The notes under the pieces are model-generated. The model was not told the DNA's origin. It ran no database searches and saw only the letters and a list, made by a program, of their open reading frames with translations. Made by a program: the position numbers and the translations under genes. 64,000 bases of DNA from Gluconacetobacter tumulicola (GTDB lineage: Bacteria; Pseudomonadota; Alphaproteobacteria; Acetobacterales; Acetobacteraceae). The first letter of the stretch is position 1; every line of letters starts with the position of its first letter. Positions 44,934 through 54,261 of the stretch are shown one piece after another. The stretch spans positions 1 to 64,000 of the forward strand of contig NZ_JABEQL010000004.1 of assembly GCF_014174215.1 (NCBI RefSeq), given 5' to 3'.

Positions 44934-45128
44934 GTCATCGGGTATTTTCCGGAATATGAGAGATTATCTCACGCCCAGATCATATTTGATCCGGTCGGGG
45001 CGTGCGTGGCTTGACGCCAGCGTGGTTTCTGCAGCGGCCCTCTTAAGGGGCGGTCAATCTCTTGCTGTCATGCTGGCAGCCGGCGCGGTCGGACCGTGCC
45101 TGTCCTGCATGCGGTTTCCGGCACGATC

Positions 45129-46265
45129 ATGGTCTTCTCGCTGCTGCGGCGCCTGCGCCGTTCCCGACCTCCTCCCGGTCGTGTCCAACTGGCGGACATT
45201 GCCGAATCCTCGGTGCTGCTTGAAGCCTGTCCGGCGCGTGCCGCGCGTTTTGCGCCGGCCGATGCGCGGCGCAATGGCGCTGCCAACCCGTTTCTTGATT
45301 GGGTCAGTATGCCGGTCGGGCTGACGGCCCATGTCCTGCGCGATGTCGTATACGACGTGGACAGCCGGGTGCTGATCAAAGACGGAGATCTGGTGGCGGA
45401 GACCTGTTACCTCCAGCCGCCCGAATTGCTGGCGGCGTTGCGGGTCGATCCGGCCCGCCTGATCCGCCATGCGGGGCCGGGGGTGGCGGTGCCGTGCAGC
45501 GACCACTGGCCGGGCAATTACTATCACTGGATGACGCATGCCCTGCCGGTGATGGCGGCCCTGTCGGACCGGCCGGAGATTCGTCGCCGGGGGCGGCTCT
45601 CCTGGTTGTTGCCCGACCTGCTGCCGTGGCAGCGCCAGACGCTGGATCTGCTGGGTGCGGATGGCGGTGGCTGGCCGGTACTGGCGGCCGGGCGCCAGTA
45701 CCGGCTGGATCGCGTGGTCTACTGCAATATCGTGGCCGGGGCGGCCGATTTCGCGCTGTCGCGGCTATGCCAGTCGGTTTTCCCGCGCATGGCGGCGCGC
45801 GTGCCGGTCACCCGTCGGCGGGGGCTGCGGCTGTATGTCGACCGGGGCGGGGCGGGCAATCGGGTGATCCCCAACGAGGGCGCGCTGGCGGCGGCGCTGG
45901 CGGCGGAGGGGTTCTGCGTGGTGCGGCCCGAGCGGATGCCGGTCGCTGAGCAGATCGACCTGTTCCGGGCGGCGGCAATGGTGGTGGGGCCCCTGGGGGC
46001 CGGCATGACCAATATCGGGTTCTGCCGTCCTGGCACCCTGGTCTACGAGCTGGTGCCCGATCACCATGCCAATCCGTGCTTCCTGGCGATGGCGATGCGC
46101 GGACATCTGAACTACTGGGCGGATCTGTATCCGACCGGGGCGACAGGACAGGATCATGTCGCCCGTTGGGAGGCCGGGATCGACGTGGCGCGGGTGCTGC
46201 GTCAGGTGTCGGGCCTGTGGTCGTGCGGTACGCGGCCGGTTCTGGTGTCGGACGGCGCCGCGTAA
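45129..46265 (+). CDS. GT61-family glycosyltransferase (DUF563)
   Basis: A 378-residue protein. NYYHWMTHALPVMAAL and, near the C-terminus, GPLGAGMTNIGFCRPGTLVYEL are the two signatures of glycosyltransferase family 61. It probably adds a sugar to surface polysaccharide or a protein; donor and acceptor are unknown. The Shine-Dalgarno site is weak for either candidate start (GTG 45096, ATG 45129). No polysaccharide cluster surrounds it: the neighbours are a tRNA and a transporter pair, so it stands alone. Confidence 0.82.
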   Translation: MVFSLLRRLRRSRPPPGRVQLADIAESSVLLEACPARAARFAPADARRNGAANPFLDWVSMPVGLTAHVLRDVVYDVDSRVLIKDGDLVAETCYLQPPELLAALRVDPARLIRHAGPGVAVPCSDHWPGNYYHWMTHALPVMAALSDRPEIRRRGRLSWLLPDLLPWQRQTLDLLGADGGGWPVLAAGRQYRLDRVVYCNIVAGAADFALSRLCQSVFPRMAARVPVTRRRGLRLYVDRGGAGNRVIPNEGALAAALAAEGFCVVRPERMPVAEQIDLFRAAAMVVGPLGAGMTNIGFCRPGTLVYELVPDHHANPCFLAMAMRGHLNYWADLYPTGATGQDHVARWEAGIDVARVLRQVSGLWSCGTRPVLVSDGAA

Positions 46266-46285
46266 GGCACCGCCCGACGGTCTGT

Positions 46286-47764
46286 TCAGGCGGTCGTGGC
46301 CCCTTTCCGGCTGCGGCCGGGGACCAGCAGGCTGACCACCACCACGGTGCCGATATTCACCAGCAATGCCAGCAGGCCGGTCGAGACCAACTGGTGCATG
46401 CCGCCGATCGAGAGCATGTGGGTGGGCTTCAGCCCGTCATGGAAACAGACATAGGTGCCGTACAGCGTGCCCACTGCCCAGCCAGCCAGCATTGCCGGGG
46501 CGGAGAAGCGCAGCTTGGTGATGCCCAGCACCAGTGCCGGGAACGTCTGCAGGATCCACAGACCGCCCAGAAGCTGCAGGTCGATGGCGAAATGGGCGTT
46601 CAGGAACAGCACGCAGGCCAGCGCGCCCAGCTTGATGCCAAGGGCGATGAGGCGCGAGGCGCGGACATTGTTGCGCAGGCCGGGCGAGATGTTGCTGGTC
46701 ACCAGGTTGGCGGCGCCGATCGCCATGACGGCGGCGGGGACCAGCGCGCCGACGGCGATCGCGGCGAAGCAGAAGCCGGTGAACCAGTCGGGGAAGATCG
46801 CCATGAACAGGTTGGGGACGATCGAGGACGTGTTGGTGGTCACGACCCCGGCCGCATGGGCCATCAGCCCCAGCATGGCGATCAGGCCCAGCAGCAGCGT
46901 ATAAGCCGGCAGCATGACCGCGTTCTTGCGGATCGTGTCGGCCGAACGCGCGGCCAGCACGCCGGTCAGCGTATGCGGGTAGAGGAAGGCCGCCAGCGCC
47001 GACGACAGGGCGAGCGTGGCATAGGGCACGCTCTGGCCCGGCATCAGGGCGTGGCCCTCCGGCGGGTGAGGCAGGTGCTGCGCCGCGGTGGCGAACATGG
47101 CGCCGTAACCGCCCAGATGCAGCGGAATGACCGTGACCGCGGCCAGGACCGCGATATAGATCATGATATCCTTGATGAAGGCGGTCAGCGCCGGCGCGTG
47201 CAGGCCGCCCAGCCATGTATAGGCGGCCAGCGAGATGAAGGCGACGATCAGCGGGATTTCGCCCGGCAGGCCCAGCGCCTCGATGACCGTGCGGATGCCG
47301 ATCAGCTGCAGTGCGATATAGGGCATGACCGCGATCAGGCCGCTGGCGGCGATGGCCAGTTCCAGCGCCCGGCTGCCGAAGCGCGCGCGGACGATGTCCG
47401 CCGCCGTCGCGTGCCTTCCGTCATGGGCGATCTGCCACAGGATGGGCATGACCAGGAACACGAACGGATAGACGATGATCGTATAGGGCAGCGCGAAGAA
47501 GCCGAACGCGCCGGTCGCATAGACCAGGGCCGGCACCGCGATGACGGTATAGGCGGTGTAGAAATCGCCACCGACCAGGAACCAGGTGATCCAGGTGCCG
47601 AACTGGCGGCCGCCCAGGCCCCAATCCTCGGACCCGTGGGCAGCGGACTGCCCCTTGTGACTCCGGCCGCGCCACCACGACACCGTGCTGCCCAGCACGA
47701 TGGTCATGGCGAAGAACAGGATGAAGACGACCAGTGCGGGGGTGGAAGGAACGTGCGATGTCAT
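46286..47764 (-). CDS. Sodium:solute symporter family protein (SSS; MctP-like)
   Basis: A 492-residue transporter of the SSS family with about 13 membrane segments. GGRQFGTWITWFLVGGDFYTAYT is the sodium-site region. The family sequence GLIAVMPYIALQLIGI and the later AAVMAIGAANLVTSNI are typical of monocarboxylate carriers such as rhizobial MctP. It probably takes up lactate, pyruvate, acetate or similar. Its ATG overlaps the stop of the upstream DUF3311 gene (TGATG), so the two are translated together and may form one transporter. Confidence 0.85.
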   Translation of the reverse strand: MTSHVPSTPALVVFILFFAMTIVLGSTVSWWRGRSHKGQSAAHGSEDWGLGGRQFGTWITWFLVGGDFYTAYTVIAVPALVYATGAFGFFALPYTIIVYPFVFLVMPILWQIAHDGRHATAADIVRARFGSRALELAIAASGLIAVMPYIALQLIGIRTVIEALGLPGEIPLIVAFISLAAYTWLGGLHAPALTAFIKDIMIYIAVLAAVTVIPLHLGGYGAMFATAAQHLPHPPEGHALMPGQSVPYATLALSSALAAFLYPHTLTGVLAARSADTIRKNAVMLPAYTLLLGLIAMLGLMAHAAGVVTTNTSSIVPNLFMAIFPDWFTGFCFAAIAVGALVPAAVMAIGAANLVTSNISPGLRNNVRASRLIALGIKLGALACVLFLNAHFAIDLQLLGGLWILQTFPALVLGITKLRFSAPAMLAGWAVGTLYGTYVCFHDGLKPTHMLSIGGMHQLVSTGLLALLVNIGTVVVVSLLVPGRSRKGATTA

Positions 47765-47940
47765 CAGCGTGCGTCCCGCTTCCAGACGACCCACACCAGC
47801 AGGGACGTCGCCGGCACCCAGGCGAACTGGTACCAGTAAAAGAAAGGGAAACCCAGCAGGGTTGGTTCCGTTCGGTCATAGAACGGAAGCCATAGCAACC
47901 CGATAAAGGGCAGCAGGAGAGCCAGGTACAGCTTTTTCAT
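47764..47940 (-). CDS. DUF3311 small membrane protein, accessory to the SSS symporter
   Basis: A 58-residue protein with two membrane segments (LYLALLLPFIGLLWLPFY and FFYWYQFAWVPATSLLVWVVW), matching the DUF3311 family, which almost always precedes an SSS monocarboxylate transporter. The ATG at 47940 gives the family's usual start MKKLYLALLLP; an upstream ATG at 47979 would add 13 polar residues. It overlaps the symporter start by one base. It is divergent from pyruvate phosphate dikinase; the 266-base gap between them probably holds both promoters. Confidence 0.85.
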   Translation of the reverse strand: MKKLYLALLLPFIGLLWLPFYDRTEPTLLGFPFFYWYQFAWVPATSLLVWVVWKRDAR

Positions 47941-48206
47941 CCCGATTGTGGCCTTATTTTCTTGATTGATTGCGGGCATCGAACGACGAGGTTGCCCATC
48001 CCTGTCGGCATGTCAACCGGCAGCTTTCGCGGGGCCAGGAGGAGAGCAGTCGCGTGAAAAAGGATCGTAATTGATGCGCCTTCCGGCTAGAAGAACCCGG
48101 TGGGGTCCTGACTGAGAAGAGCAAGAACAAACAGTGCGTGTATGCGGCGTCGGACCAGGAGATGTTCACGTTCCACAGTAGAATGGGCGGAGCAGAGGAG
48201 AGAGCT

Positions 48207-50891
48207 ATGACAAAGTGGGTCTATAGTTTCGGTGGCAGCGCGAATGAAGGCGGTGCCGGTATGCGCGAGTTGCTCGGTGGCAAGGGCGCCAACCTGGCGG
48301 AAATGGCGGCGATCGGCCTGCCTGTCCCGCCCGGCTTCACCATCACGACCGAGGTTTGTACCGCGTTCTACGACAATGGCCGCGCCTATCCCGAGGACCT
48401 GCGCGCGCAGGTCGGGGCGGCGCTGGCCGGGATCGAGGGCGCGCTGGGCCTGCGTTTCGGCGATCCGGCGGCGCCGCTGCTGGTGTCGGTCCGTTCGGGC
48501 GCGCGCGTGTCCATGCCGGGCATGATGGATACCGTGCTGAACCTGGGCCTGAATGACGAGACGGTCGAGGGGCTGGCCGCCAATTCCGGCGATGCGCGCT
48601 TCGCCTGGGACAGCTATCGCCGCTTCATCCAGATGTATGGCTCGGTCGTGCTGGGCGTGTCGCACCATCGCTTCGAGGACCTGATCGAGGAAACCAAGCG
48701 CGGCGCCGGCGTGCAGGATGACACCCAGCTGACCGATCAGGACTGGCGGGATGTCGTGGTGGGCTACAAGGAGATCGTGCAGCGCGAGACCGGCGCGCCG
48801 TTCCCCATGGACCCGCATGCGCAGCTGTGGGGCGCCATCGGCGCGGTGTTCGGATCGTGGATGAACCCGCGCGCCAATACCTATCGCCGCCTGCATGACA
48901 TTCCCGCGAGCTGGGGCACCGCCGTCAACGTGCAGGCGATGGTGTTCGGCAACATGGGCCAGGACTGCGCCACCGGCGTCTGCTTCACCCGCGATCCCTC
49001 GACCGGCGAGAACGTCTTCTACGGCGAGTACCTGATCAACGCGCAGGGCGAGGACGTGGTGGCGGGTATCCGCACGCCGCAGCCGATGTCCCAGCAGCGG
49101 GCCCGCGAGGGTGAGCTGTCGATGGAACGCGCGCTGCCCGAGGCCTACGCCGAGCTGCTGTCGGTGCGCGATATCCTGGAGCGTCACTATCGTGACATGC
49201 AGGACATCGAATTCACCGTCCAGAACAACCGCCTGTACATGCTGCAGACCCGCACCGGCAAGCGCACGGCGGCCGCGGCCCTGCGCATTGCCATCGCGAT
49301 GGCCGAGGAAGGCCTGATCTCGCACGAGGAAGCGATCCGCCGCGTTCCGCCCTCGTCGCTCGATCAGCTCCTGCATCCGACGCTGGACCCCAACGCGCCG
49401 CGCACGATGCTCAGCCGCGGCCTGCCGGCTTCGCCGGGTGCCGCCGGCGGCGCGATCGTCTTCAGTGCCGAAGATGTCGAAATCCGTGCCGCGCGGGGCG
49501 AGGATGTGATCCTGGTCCGGATCGAGACGTCGCCCGAGGATGTGCATGGCATGCACGCCGCCCGTGGCGTGCTGACCACCCGTGGCGGCATGACCTCGCA
49601 TGCCGCCGTGGTGGCGCGTGGCATGGGGCGCGTCTGCGTGGCTGGTGCCGGCGGCATCCATGTCGACTACAAGGCCAAGACGCTGTCGGTCGGTGCGACG
49701 GTGCTGCATGAGGGCGAGTGGATCACCCTGGATGGCGGCACGGGCGAGGTCTTCGCCGGCAAGGTGGCGACCATCGAGCCCACCCTGTCGGGCGATTTCT
49801 CCACCCTGATGGGCTGGGCCGACAATGTGCGCCGGATGAAGATCCGCGCCAATGCCGAAACGCCGGACGACGCGCAGACCGCGCGCCATTTCGGTGCCGA
49901 GGGCATCGGCCTGTGCCGGACCGAGCACATGTTCTTCGCCCCGGACCGGATCGGCTTCGTGCGGCAGATGATCATGGCCGGCGACGCGGCGACGCGCGTC
50001 CGCGCCATCGACGCGCTGCTGCCCTTCCAGCGCCAGGATTTCCAGGACCTGTTCCGCATCATGGCGGGGCTGCCGGTGACGATCCGCCTGCTGGACCCGC
50101 CGCTGCACGAGTTCCTGCCGCATGGCGAGGCCGAACTGGCCGAGGTCGCGGCCGCCATGGGTGAAAGCCTGGAAGCGGTGGCGACGCGCAAGGCGGCGCT
50201 GTCGGAATCCAACCCGATGCTGGGTCATCGCGGGTGCCGGCTGGGGCTGACCTATCCGGAGCTGTACGCCATGCAGACCCGGGCGATCATCGAGGCGGCG
50301 ATTGCCGTGTCGGCCGAAACCGGCCAGCCGGTGGTGCCGGAGATCATGATCCCGCTGGTGGGCATGGAAAGCGAGCTGCGCCGGACCCGTACCATCGTCG
50401 AACAGGCGGCGACCGAGGTGCTGGCCACGACGGGCGCGGCGCTGGACTATAGCATCGGCACCATGATCGAGCTGCCGCGTGCGGCGCTGACGGCCGACCG
50501 GATCGCGCAGCAGGCCGATTTCTTCTCGTTCGGGACCAATGACCTGACGCAGACGACCTTCGGCTTCTCGCGCGACGACGTGGGTACGTTCCTGCCCTTC
50601 TATCTGGAGCATGACCTGATCGCGCGCGATCCGTTCATCTCGATCGATCAGGAGGGCGTGGGCCAGCTTGTCTCCATGGGCGCGGAAAAGGGGCGGAGCG
50701 TCAAGCCGGGCCTGAAGCTGGGCGTGTGTGGTGAGCATGGCGGCGATCCGGCGTCGATCGGGTTCTTCGAATCCGTCGGGCTGGATTACGTGTCCTGTTC
50801 GCCGTTCCGGGTGCCGATCGCCCGTCTGGCGGCGGCCCAGGCCGCGCTGGCCGCGCGTGACGCACTGGCGCCGGCCGCGCAGGTTCGCTGA
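48207..50891 (+). CDS. ppdK: Pyruvate, phosphate dikinase
   Basis: An 894-residue enzyme interconverting pyruvate, ATP and phosphate with phosphoenolpyruvate, AMP and pyrophosphate. The N-terminal ATP-grasp domain starts MTKWVYSFGG, with LLGGKGANLAEMAAIGLPVPPGF. The phospho-His domain has GGMTSHAAVVARGMG, with the regulatory Thr just before the His. The C-terminal PEP/pyruvate barrel has FFSFGTNDLTQTTFGFSRDD and VCGEHGG. AGGAGAG lies 5 bases before the ATG at 48207. It allows growth on C3 acids by bypassing pyruvate kinase. Its regulator is encoded next, after a strong terminator. Confidence 0.95.
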   Translation: MTKWVYSFGGSANEGGAGMRELLGGKGANLAEMAAIGLPVPPGFTITTEVCTAFYDNGRAYPEDLRAQVGAALAGIEGALGLRFGDPAAPLLVSVRSGARVSMPGMMDTVLNLGLNDETVEGLAANSGDARFAWDSYRRFIQMYGSVVLGVSHHRFEDLIEETKRGAGVQDDTQLTDQDWRDVVVGYKEIVQRETGAPFPMDPHAQLWGAIGAVFGSWMNPRANTYRRLHDIPASWGTAVNVQAMVFGNMGQDCATGVCFTRDPSTGENVFYGEYLINAQGEDVVAGIRTPQPMSQQRAREGELSMERALPEAYAELLSVRDILERHYRDMQDIEFTVQNNRLYMLQTRTGKRTAAAALRIAIAMAEEGLISHEEAIRRVPPSSLDQLLHPTLDPNAPRTMLSRGLPASPGAAGGAIVFSAEDVEIRAARGEDVILVRIETSPEDVHGMHAARGVLTTRGGMTSHAAVVARGMGRVCVAGAGGIHVDYKAKTLSVGATVLHEGEWITLDGGTGEVFAGKVATIEPTLSGDFSTLMGWADNVRRMKIRANAETPDDAQTARHFGAEGIGLCRTEHMFFAPDRIGFVRQMIMAGDAATRVRAIDALLPFQRQDFQDLFRIMAGLPVTIRLLDPPLHEFLPHGEAELAEVAAAMGESLEAVATRKAALSESNPMLGHRGCRLGLTYPELYAMQTRAIIEAAIAVSAETGQPVVPEIMIPLVGMESELRRTRTIVEQAATEVLATTGAALDYSIGTMIELPRAALTADRIAQQADFFSFGTNDLTQTTFGFSRDDVGTFLPFYLEHDLIARDPFISIDQEGVGQLVSMGAEKGRSVKPGLKLGVCGEHGGDPASIGFFESVGLDYVSCSPFRVPIARLAAAQAALAARDALAPAAQVR

Positions 50892-50899
50892 CCGTCGTT

Positions 50900-50950
50900 C
50901 CGGCCCTGCCGCACCCGCAGCGTTCGCGGGAGCGGCAGGGCCGGCTTTTC
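50900..50950 (+). terminator. Strong intrinsic terminator after pyruvate phosphate dikinase
   Basis: CCGGCCCTGCCGC (50900-50912) pairs perfectly with GCGGCAGGGCCGG (50932-50944). An inner CCCGC/GCGGG stem makes a long rod, followed by CTTTTCT. It lies 8 bases after the ppdK stop, so the downstream regulator may have its own promoter or rely on read-through. Confidence 0.8.
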
Positions 50951-51017
50951 TGATTGTTTCCATTCTCCGGGATGGCTTGGGCCGCCCGAAGACCGATGGC
51001 GGAGCCCGCTTGCCCCC

Positions 51018-51869
51018 ATGTCGCATCATATCGTGCTGCATCTGGTGTCGGATGCGACTGGACAGACGCTGGATTCCGTCGTTCGGGCCTCGATCGCCCA
51101 GTTCAGCCATGCCGAAGTTACCTGCCATCGCTGGAACCTGATCCGTACCCGCTCCCAGTTGCGGCGGGTGCTGGAGGCCATCGAGCAGGATCGGGGGCCG
51201 GTCCTGTCCTCGGTGGTCGATCAGCGGCTGCAACATGAGCTGACGATCGGCTGCGCGCATATCAAGGTGCGGCTGGTCAACGTGCTGGACCCGGTTACTG
51301 CCGTGCTGCAGGACGAGCTGGGCGAGAAGGCGATCGGCCGCCCGGGCGGCCAGTATGTGATGGACGACGCCTATTTCCGTCGGATCGACGCCATGCATTT
51401 CGTGCTGGCGCATGATGACGGGCAGGAGATTGGCGGCCTGTCCCATGCGGATGTCGTGCTGGTCGGTATCTCGCGTGCCTCGAAGACGCCGACTTCCTTC
51501 TATCTGGCCAATTGCGGGGTCAAGGCGGCGAACGTGCCCCTGATTCCCGATCTGCCGCTGCCGGATGAGTTGCTGCATGTCCAGCGCCCGATCGTGGGGC
51601 TGACCATCGATCCCGACGTGCTGATCAGCATACGCCGCCATCGCCTGGATGTGATGGGCGACCGCCGGTCCGAACTGCTGCTGCGAACCGATAATCCCTA
51701 TATCGACCCCGAACGGGTCGAGGAGGAGGTTCGCTGGGCCCGGCGCCTGTGTGCCCGCCATGGCTGGCCGCTGGTCGATGTCAGCCGTCGCTCGATCGAG
51801 GAAACGTCGGCCGCGATCATGGGCCTGATGGCCGACTGGGAAGAGCACCGCGCCGAAAACCGGCCATAG
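51018..51869 (+). CDS. PPDK/PEP synthase regulatory kinase-phosphotransferase (DUF299)
   Basis: A 283-residue bifunctional regulator. It uses ADP to phosphorylate, and Pi to dephosphorylate, the active-site threonine of PPDK (or PEP synthase), switching it off and on. It opens with IVLHLVSDATGQTLDSVVRA, and the P-loop is GISRASKTPTSFYLA. DNPYIDPERVEEEVRWARRL and the C-terminal DVSRRSIEETSAAI complete the DUF299 pattern. The adjacent dikinase makes PPDK the obvious target. Confidence 0.93.
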   Translation: MSHHIVLHLVSDATGQTLDSVVRASIAQFSHAEVTCHRWNLIRTRSQLRRVLEAIEQDRGPVLSSVVDQRLQHELTIGCAHIKVRLVNVLDPVTAVLQDELGEKAIGRPGGQYVMDDAYFRRIDAMHFVLAHDDGQEIGGLSHADVVLVGISRASKTPTSFYLANCGVKAANVPLIPDLPLPDELLHVQRPIVGLTIDPDVLISIRRHRLDVMGDRRSELLLRTDNPYIDPERVEEEVRWARRLCARHGWPLVDVSRRSIEETSAAIMGLMADWEEHRAENRP

Positions 51870-51976
51870 CCACCGGGCATGGGTCCCGCGACTGGCGTTA
51901 CATATCGATACCTCTCCGCTCTGAAAAACACCCTCCTTGGTGCCTATATGGATCGGGAACGCGGGAGATTCGGCAC

Positions 51977-52558
51977 ATGCGGCGATTTCTGATGTTAGGG
52001 GCGGCCACGCTCATGCTGGGTGTGGCGGTGGCGCCGGCCGGAGCCCTGGCTCAGCACGGCGGCGGTGGCGGGCATGGTGGTGGTGGTGGCCATGGCTTTG
52101 GTGGTGGCGGCGGCTACCATGGCGGAGGAGGCGGCTGGCACGGCGGCGGCTATCGGGGCGGCGGAGGCTACTATCGCGGCGGTGGCGGCTATGGTGGTTA
52201 CCGTGGCGGCTGGGGTGGTTACCGTGGCGGCTGGGGTGGCTGGGGCTATCCCGGCTGGGGCTGGCCGCTGGCGTTCGGCACGATGTCCGGCATGGCCGCC
52301 GGGGCCGCGGCTTATGGTGCGTACGACGATGGGTACGGCGCTGATTACGATGACTACCCTCCGCCGGCGTACGAGGGCGGCGCCTATCCGCCTGCGGGCT
52401 ATGGCTACCCTTATCCGGCGCAGCCTTACCCCGCGCAGCCTTATGCGGCCCAGCCCTATGCACCGCCTGCGCCTCCTCCCCCGCCGCCCTCGCCTGCCGT
52501 GACCTGCACGGGTGGCCGGTTCTTCAATCAACTGACCGAAAGCTGCGACAGCCCCTGA
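51977..52558 (+). CDS. Exported Gly/His/Tyr/Pro-rich low-complexity protein
   Basis: A 193-residue protein. The signal peptide is at residues 1-25 (LMLGAATLMLGVAVAPAGALA). A tract of GGGGHGGGGG repeats with His, Tyr and Trp follows (residues about 27-95; the DNA there holds a tandem GGTTACCGTGGCGGCTGGGGT unit). A Gly/Ala membrane-like patch (MSGMAAGAAAYG) and a Pro/Tyr repeat (YPAQPYPAQPYAAQPY) lead to a C-terminal Cys pair (VTCTGG and ESCDSP). GGGAG precedes the ATG. Structural or cell-surface role suspected; family not recognised. Compare 56354-56734. Confidence 0.75.
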   Translation: MRRFLMLGAATLMLGVAVAPAGALAQHGGGGGHGGGGGHGFGGGGGYHGGGGGWHGGGYRGGGGYYRGGGGYGGYRGGWGGYRGGWGGWGYPGWGWPLAFGTMSGMAAGAAAYGAYDDGYGADYDDYPPPAYEGGAYPPAGYGYPYPAQPYPAQPYAAQPYAPPAPPPPPPSPAVTCTGGRFFNQLTESCDSP

Positions 52559-52719
52559 TGTGCCGATGAGACGGGCTCGTGCGGAGGCGCGATTCCGTTA
52601 GGAGATTCTTGAGCGCGAACGCTGACGTCATGATCATGACATACTATGTCTTAGACTGGAATTGCCGGGGAAGGGTGGGCGGTTTCCATCCATCCGGCAT
52701 TGGAGCATGGACAGGACTG

Positions 52720-53085
52720 ATGAAGAAGATCCAGACGCGCGGCATGGTGATGCTGCTGACTGCCGGCCTGCTGTCGACCGGTCTTGCCGCAGGGGCGCAT
52801 GCCGAACCGGGCGGGTGCCTGAAATATGGCGCGGTCGGTGCGGTCGGCGGTCATGTGGCCAACCATCATGCCGTGCTGGGTGCGGTCGGGGGCTGTGCCG
52901 CCGGCATGTATACCCGCCATGAATATCGCAAGGGGCTGCGGGAGAAGGCGGCCCTGTATGACAAGGAGCATCCGGTCGATCCGCATCTGAGCATGATGGA
53001 GCGCTATCGCCAGCGTAAGACGGACGAGCAGAAAGCCACGCTGTGGGACGCGGAACATCCGCAGGCACCTGGCGCCCCGCACTGA
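52720..53085 (+). CDS. Small exported glycine-zipper protein
   Basis: A 121-residue protein. The signal peptide is at residues 1-28 (MVMLLTAGLLSTGLAAGAHA). The next 35 residues form a Gly/Ala/Val zipper (KYGAVGAVGGHVANHHAVLG), flanked by two Cys. The C-terminal half is charged and helical (EYRKGLREKAALYDKEHPVD, with a repeated 'EHPxxP' motif). Glycine-zipper proteins often associate with membranes. No specific function is known. Confidence 0.7.
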   Translation: MKKIQTRGMVMLLTAGLLSTGLAAGAHAEPGGCLKYGAVGAVGGHVANHHAVLGAVGGCAAGMYTRHEYRKGLREKAALYDKEHPVDPHLSMMERYRQRKTDEQKATLWDAEHPQAPGAPH

Positions 53086-53131
53086 GGCGTGGGCACGACC
53101 GGGATCGCCCGATAGCTGTCCCGGTCCGCGG

Positions 53132-54169
53132 TTATGCCGGCTGCGCGGGCAGCCAGCCCGCCAGTTCCTGCCGTGTCAGGGCCTCCAGCAGGTCGATGGT
53201 GGCGGGGGCGGCGTTCAGGCAGGGAATCAGGGCGAAATCGGTGCCGCCGGCGGCTAGGAATTCCGACCGGACCTCGTTGCCGATTTCATCCAGCGTCTCG
53301 ATGCAGTCGGCCATGAAGCCGGGCATGATCACCGCTACGCGCGTGATGCCCTGTGCCGGCAGACCCGCTATCAGCGGTGCGGTATAGGGCTCCAGCCAGC
53401 GCGCGGGTCCGAACCGCGACTGGTAGGTCAGCGGCATTACCGTCTCATCCATGTCCAGGGCCTGCCGTAGAGCGGCCATGGTGCGGGTGCATTCCTCGGC
53501 ATAGGGGTCGCCACGTTCGACATAGGCGCGCGGCAGGCCGTGGAACGAGGCCACGATCCGCTGCGGGGCGAAGGGCAGGCCGGCCAGAGTCTCGCGGACG
53601 GAGCGGGCCAGCGCGGCAATATAGAGCGGATGATCGGGAAAGGCCGGCACGGTGCGCACCGCCGGCTGGTTGCGCAGGCGCATCAGCGCGCGGAAGGCCT
53701 GATCGTTGGCGGTGGCGGTCGTGGTGGCGCTGTATTGCGGGTAAAGCGGCAGCAACAGCACCCGTTCGCAACCCCGGCGCAGCAGGGCGGCAATGCCTGA
53801 TGCGATCGAAGGGGTACCGTAGCGCATTGCCCATTCCACCGCCACGCCATCGGGCGCCAGGCGCTGGGCCAGGGCTTCGCCCTGCGCCCGCGTGTACGTA
53901 CGCAGCGGGCTCTCGTTCCGTTCCTCGTTCCAGATACGGCGATAGGCGCTGCCGGTGCGACGTGGACGCAGGGTCAGGATCGGCCCGCGCAGGATCGGCT
54001 GCCAGAGGGCCGGATGGGCCTCGATGATCCGCCGATCGGACAGGAATTCGGCCAGATAGCGCCGCACGGCGCCATAGCCGGTGTCATCGGGCGTGCCGAG
54101 ATTGGTCAGCAGGACGCCGATACGGGACGGGGCGATGGAAGCGCCCGGGCGGACGGTGAGGAAGGTCAT
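53132..54169 (-). CDS. hemH: Ferrochelatase
   Basis: A 345-residue enzyme inserting Fe2+ into protoporphyrin IX, the last step of protoheme synthesis. It begins at GVLLTNLGTPDD and has the conserved MRYGTPSIASGIAALL. The metal-binding His is in VASFHGLPRAYVERGDPY, and the catalytic Glu is in DCIETLDEIGNE with QSRFGPARWLEPYT before it. It is a cytosolic, membrane-associated protein of normal length. hemN at 6060-7433 catalyses an earlier step of the same pathway. Confidence 0.94.
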   Translation of the reverse strand: MTFLTVRPGASIAPSRIGVLLTNLGTPDDTGYGAVRRYLAEFLSDRRIIEAHPALWQPILRGPILTLRPRRTGSAYRRIWNEERNESPLRTYTRAQGEALAQRLAPDGVAVEWAMRYGTPSIASGIAALLRRGCERVLLLPLYPQYSATTTATANDQAFRALMRLRNQPAVRTVPAFPDHPLYIAALARSVRETLAGLPFAPQRIVASFHGLPRAYVERGDPYAEECTRTMAALRQALDMDETVMPLTYQSRFGPARWLEPYTAPLIAGLPAQGITRVAVIMPGFMADCIETLDEIGNEVRSEFLAAGGTDFALIPCLNAAPATIDLLEALTRQELAGWLPAQPA

Positions 54170-54261
54170 CGGGCCGGGATGTTACAGGACCCGTCCGATG
54201 CTGGCAAAACGGATCCGGACAGAACTGATGCCGGCGGAACGGAACGCCGTGACGCGCGTAA

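Noticed and set aside
44804-45128. tRNA-Pro as an integration site for a genomic island
   Set aside because: No integrase gene and no repeat of the tRNA 3' end were seen downstream; the following genes look chromosomal.
48087-51848. Minus-strand open frame of 1253 codons through ppdK and its regulator
   Set aside because: Another antisense artefact of high GC codon usage; both plus-strand genes have full domain signatures.
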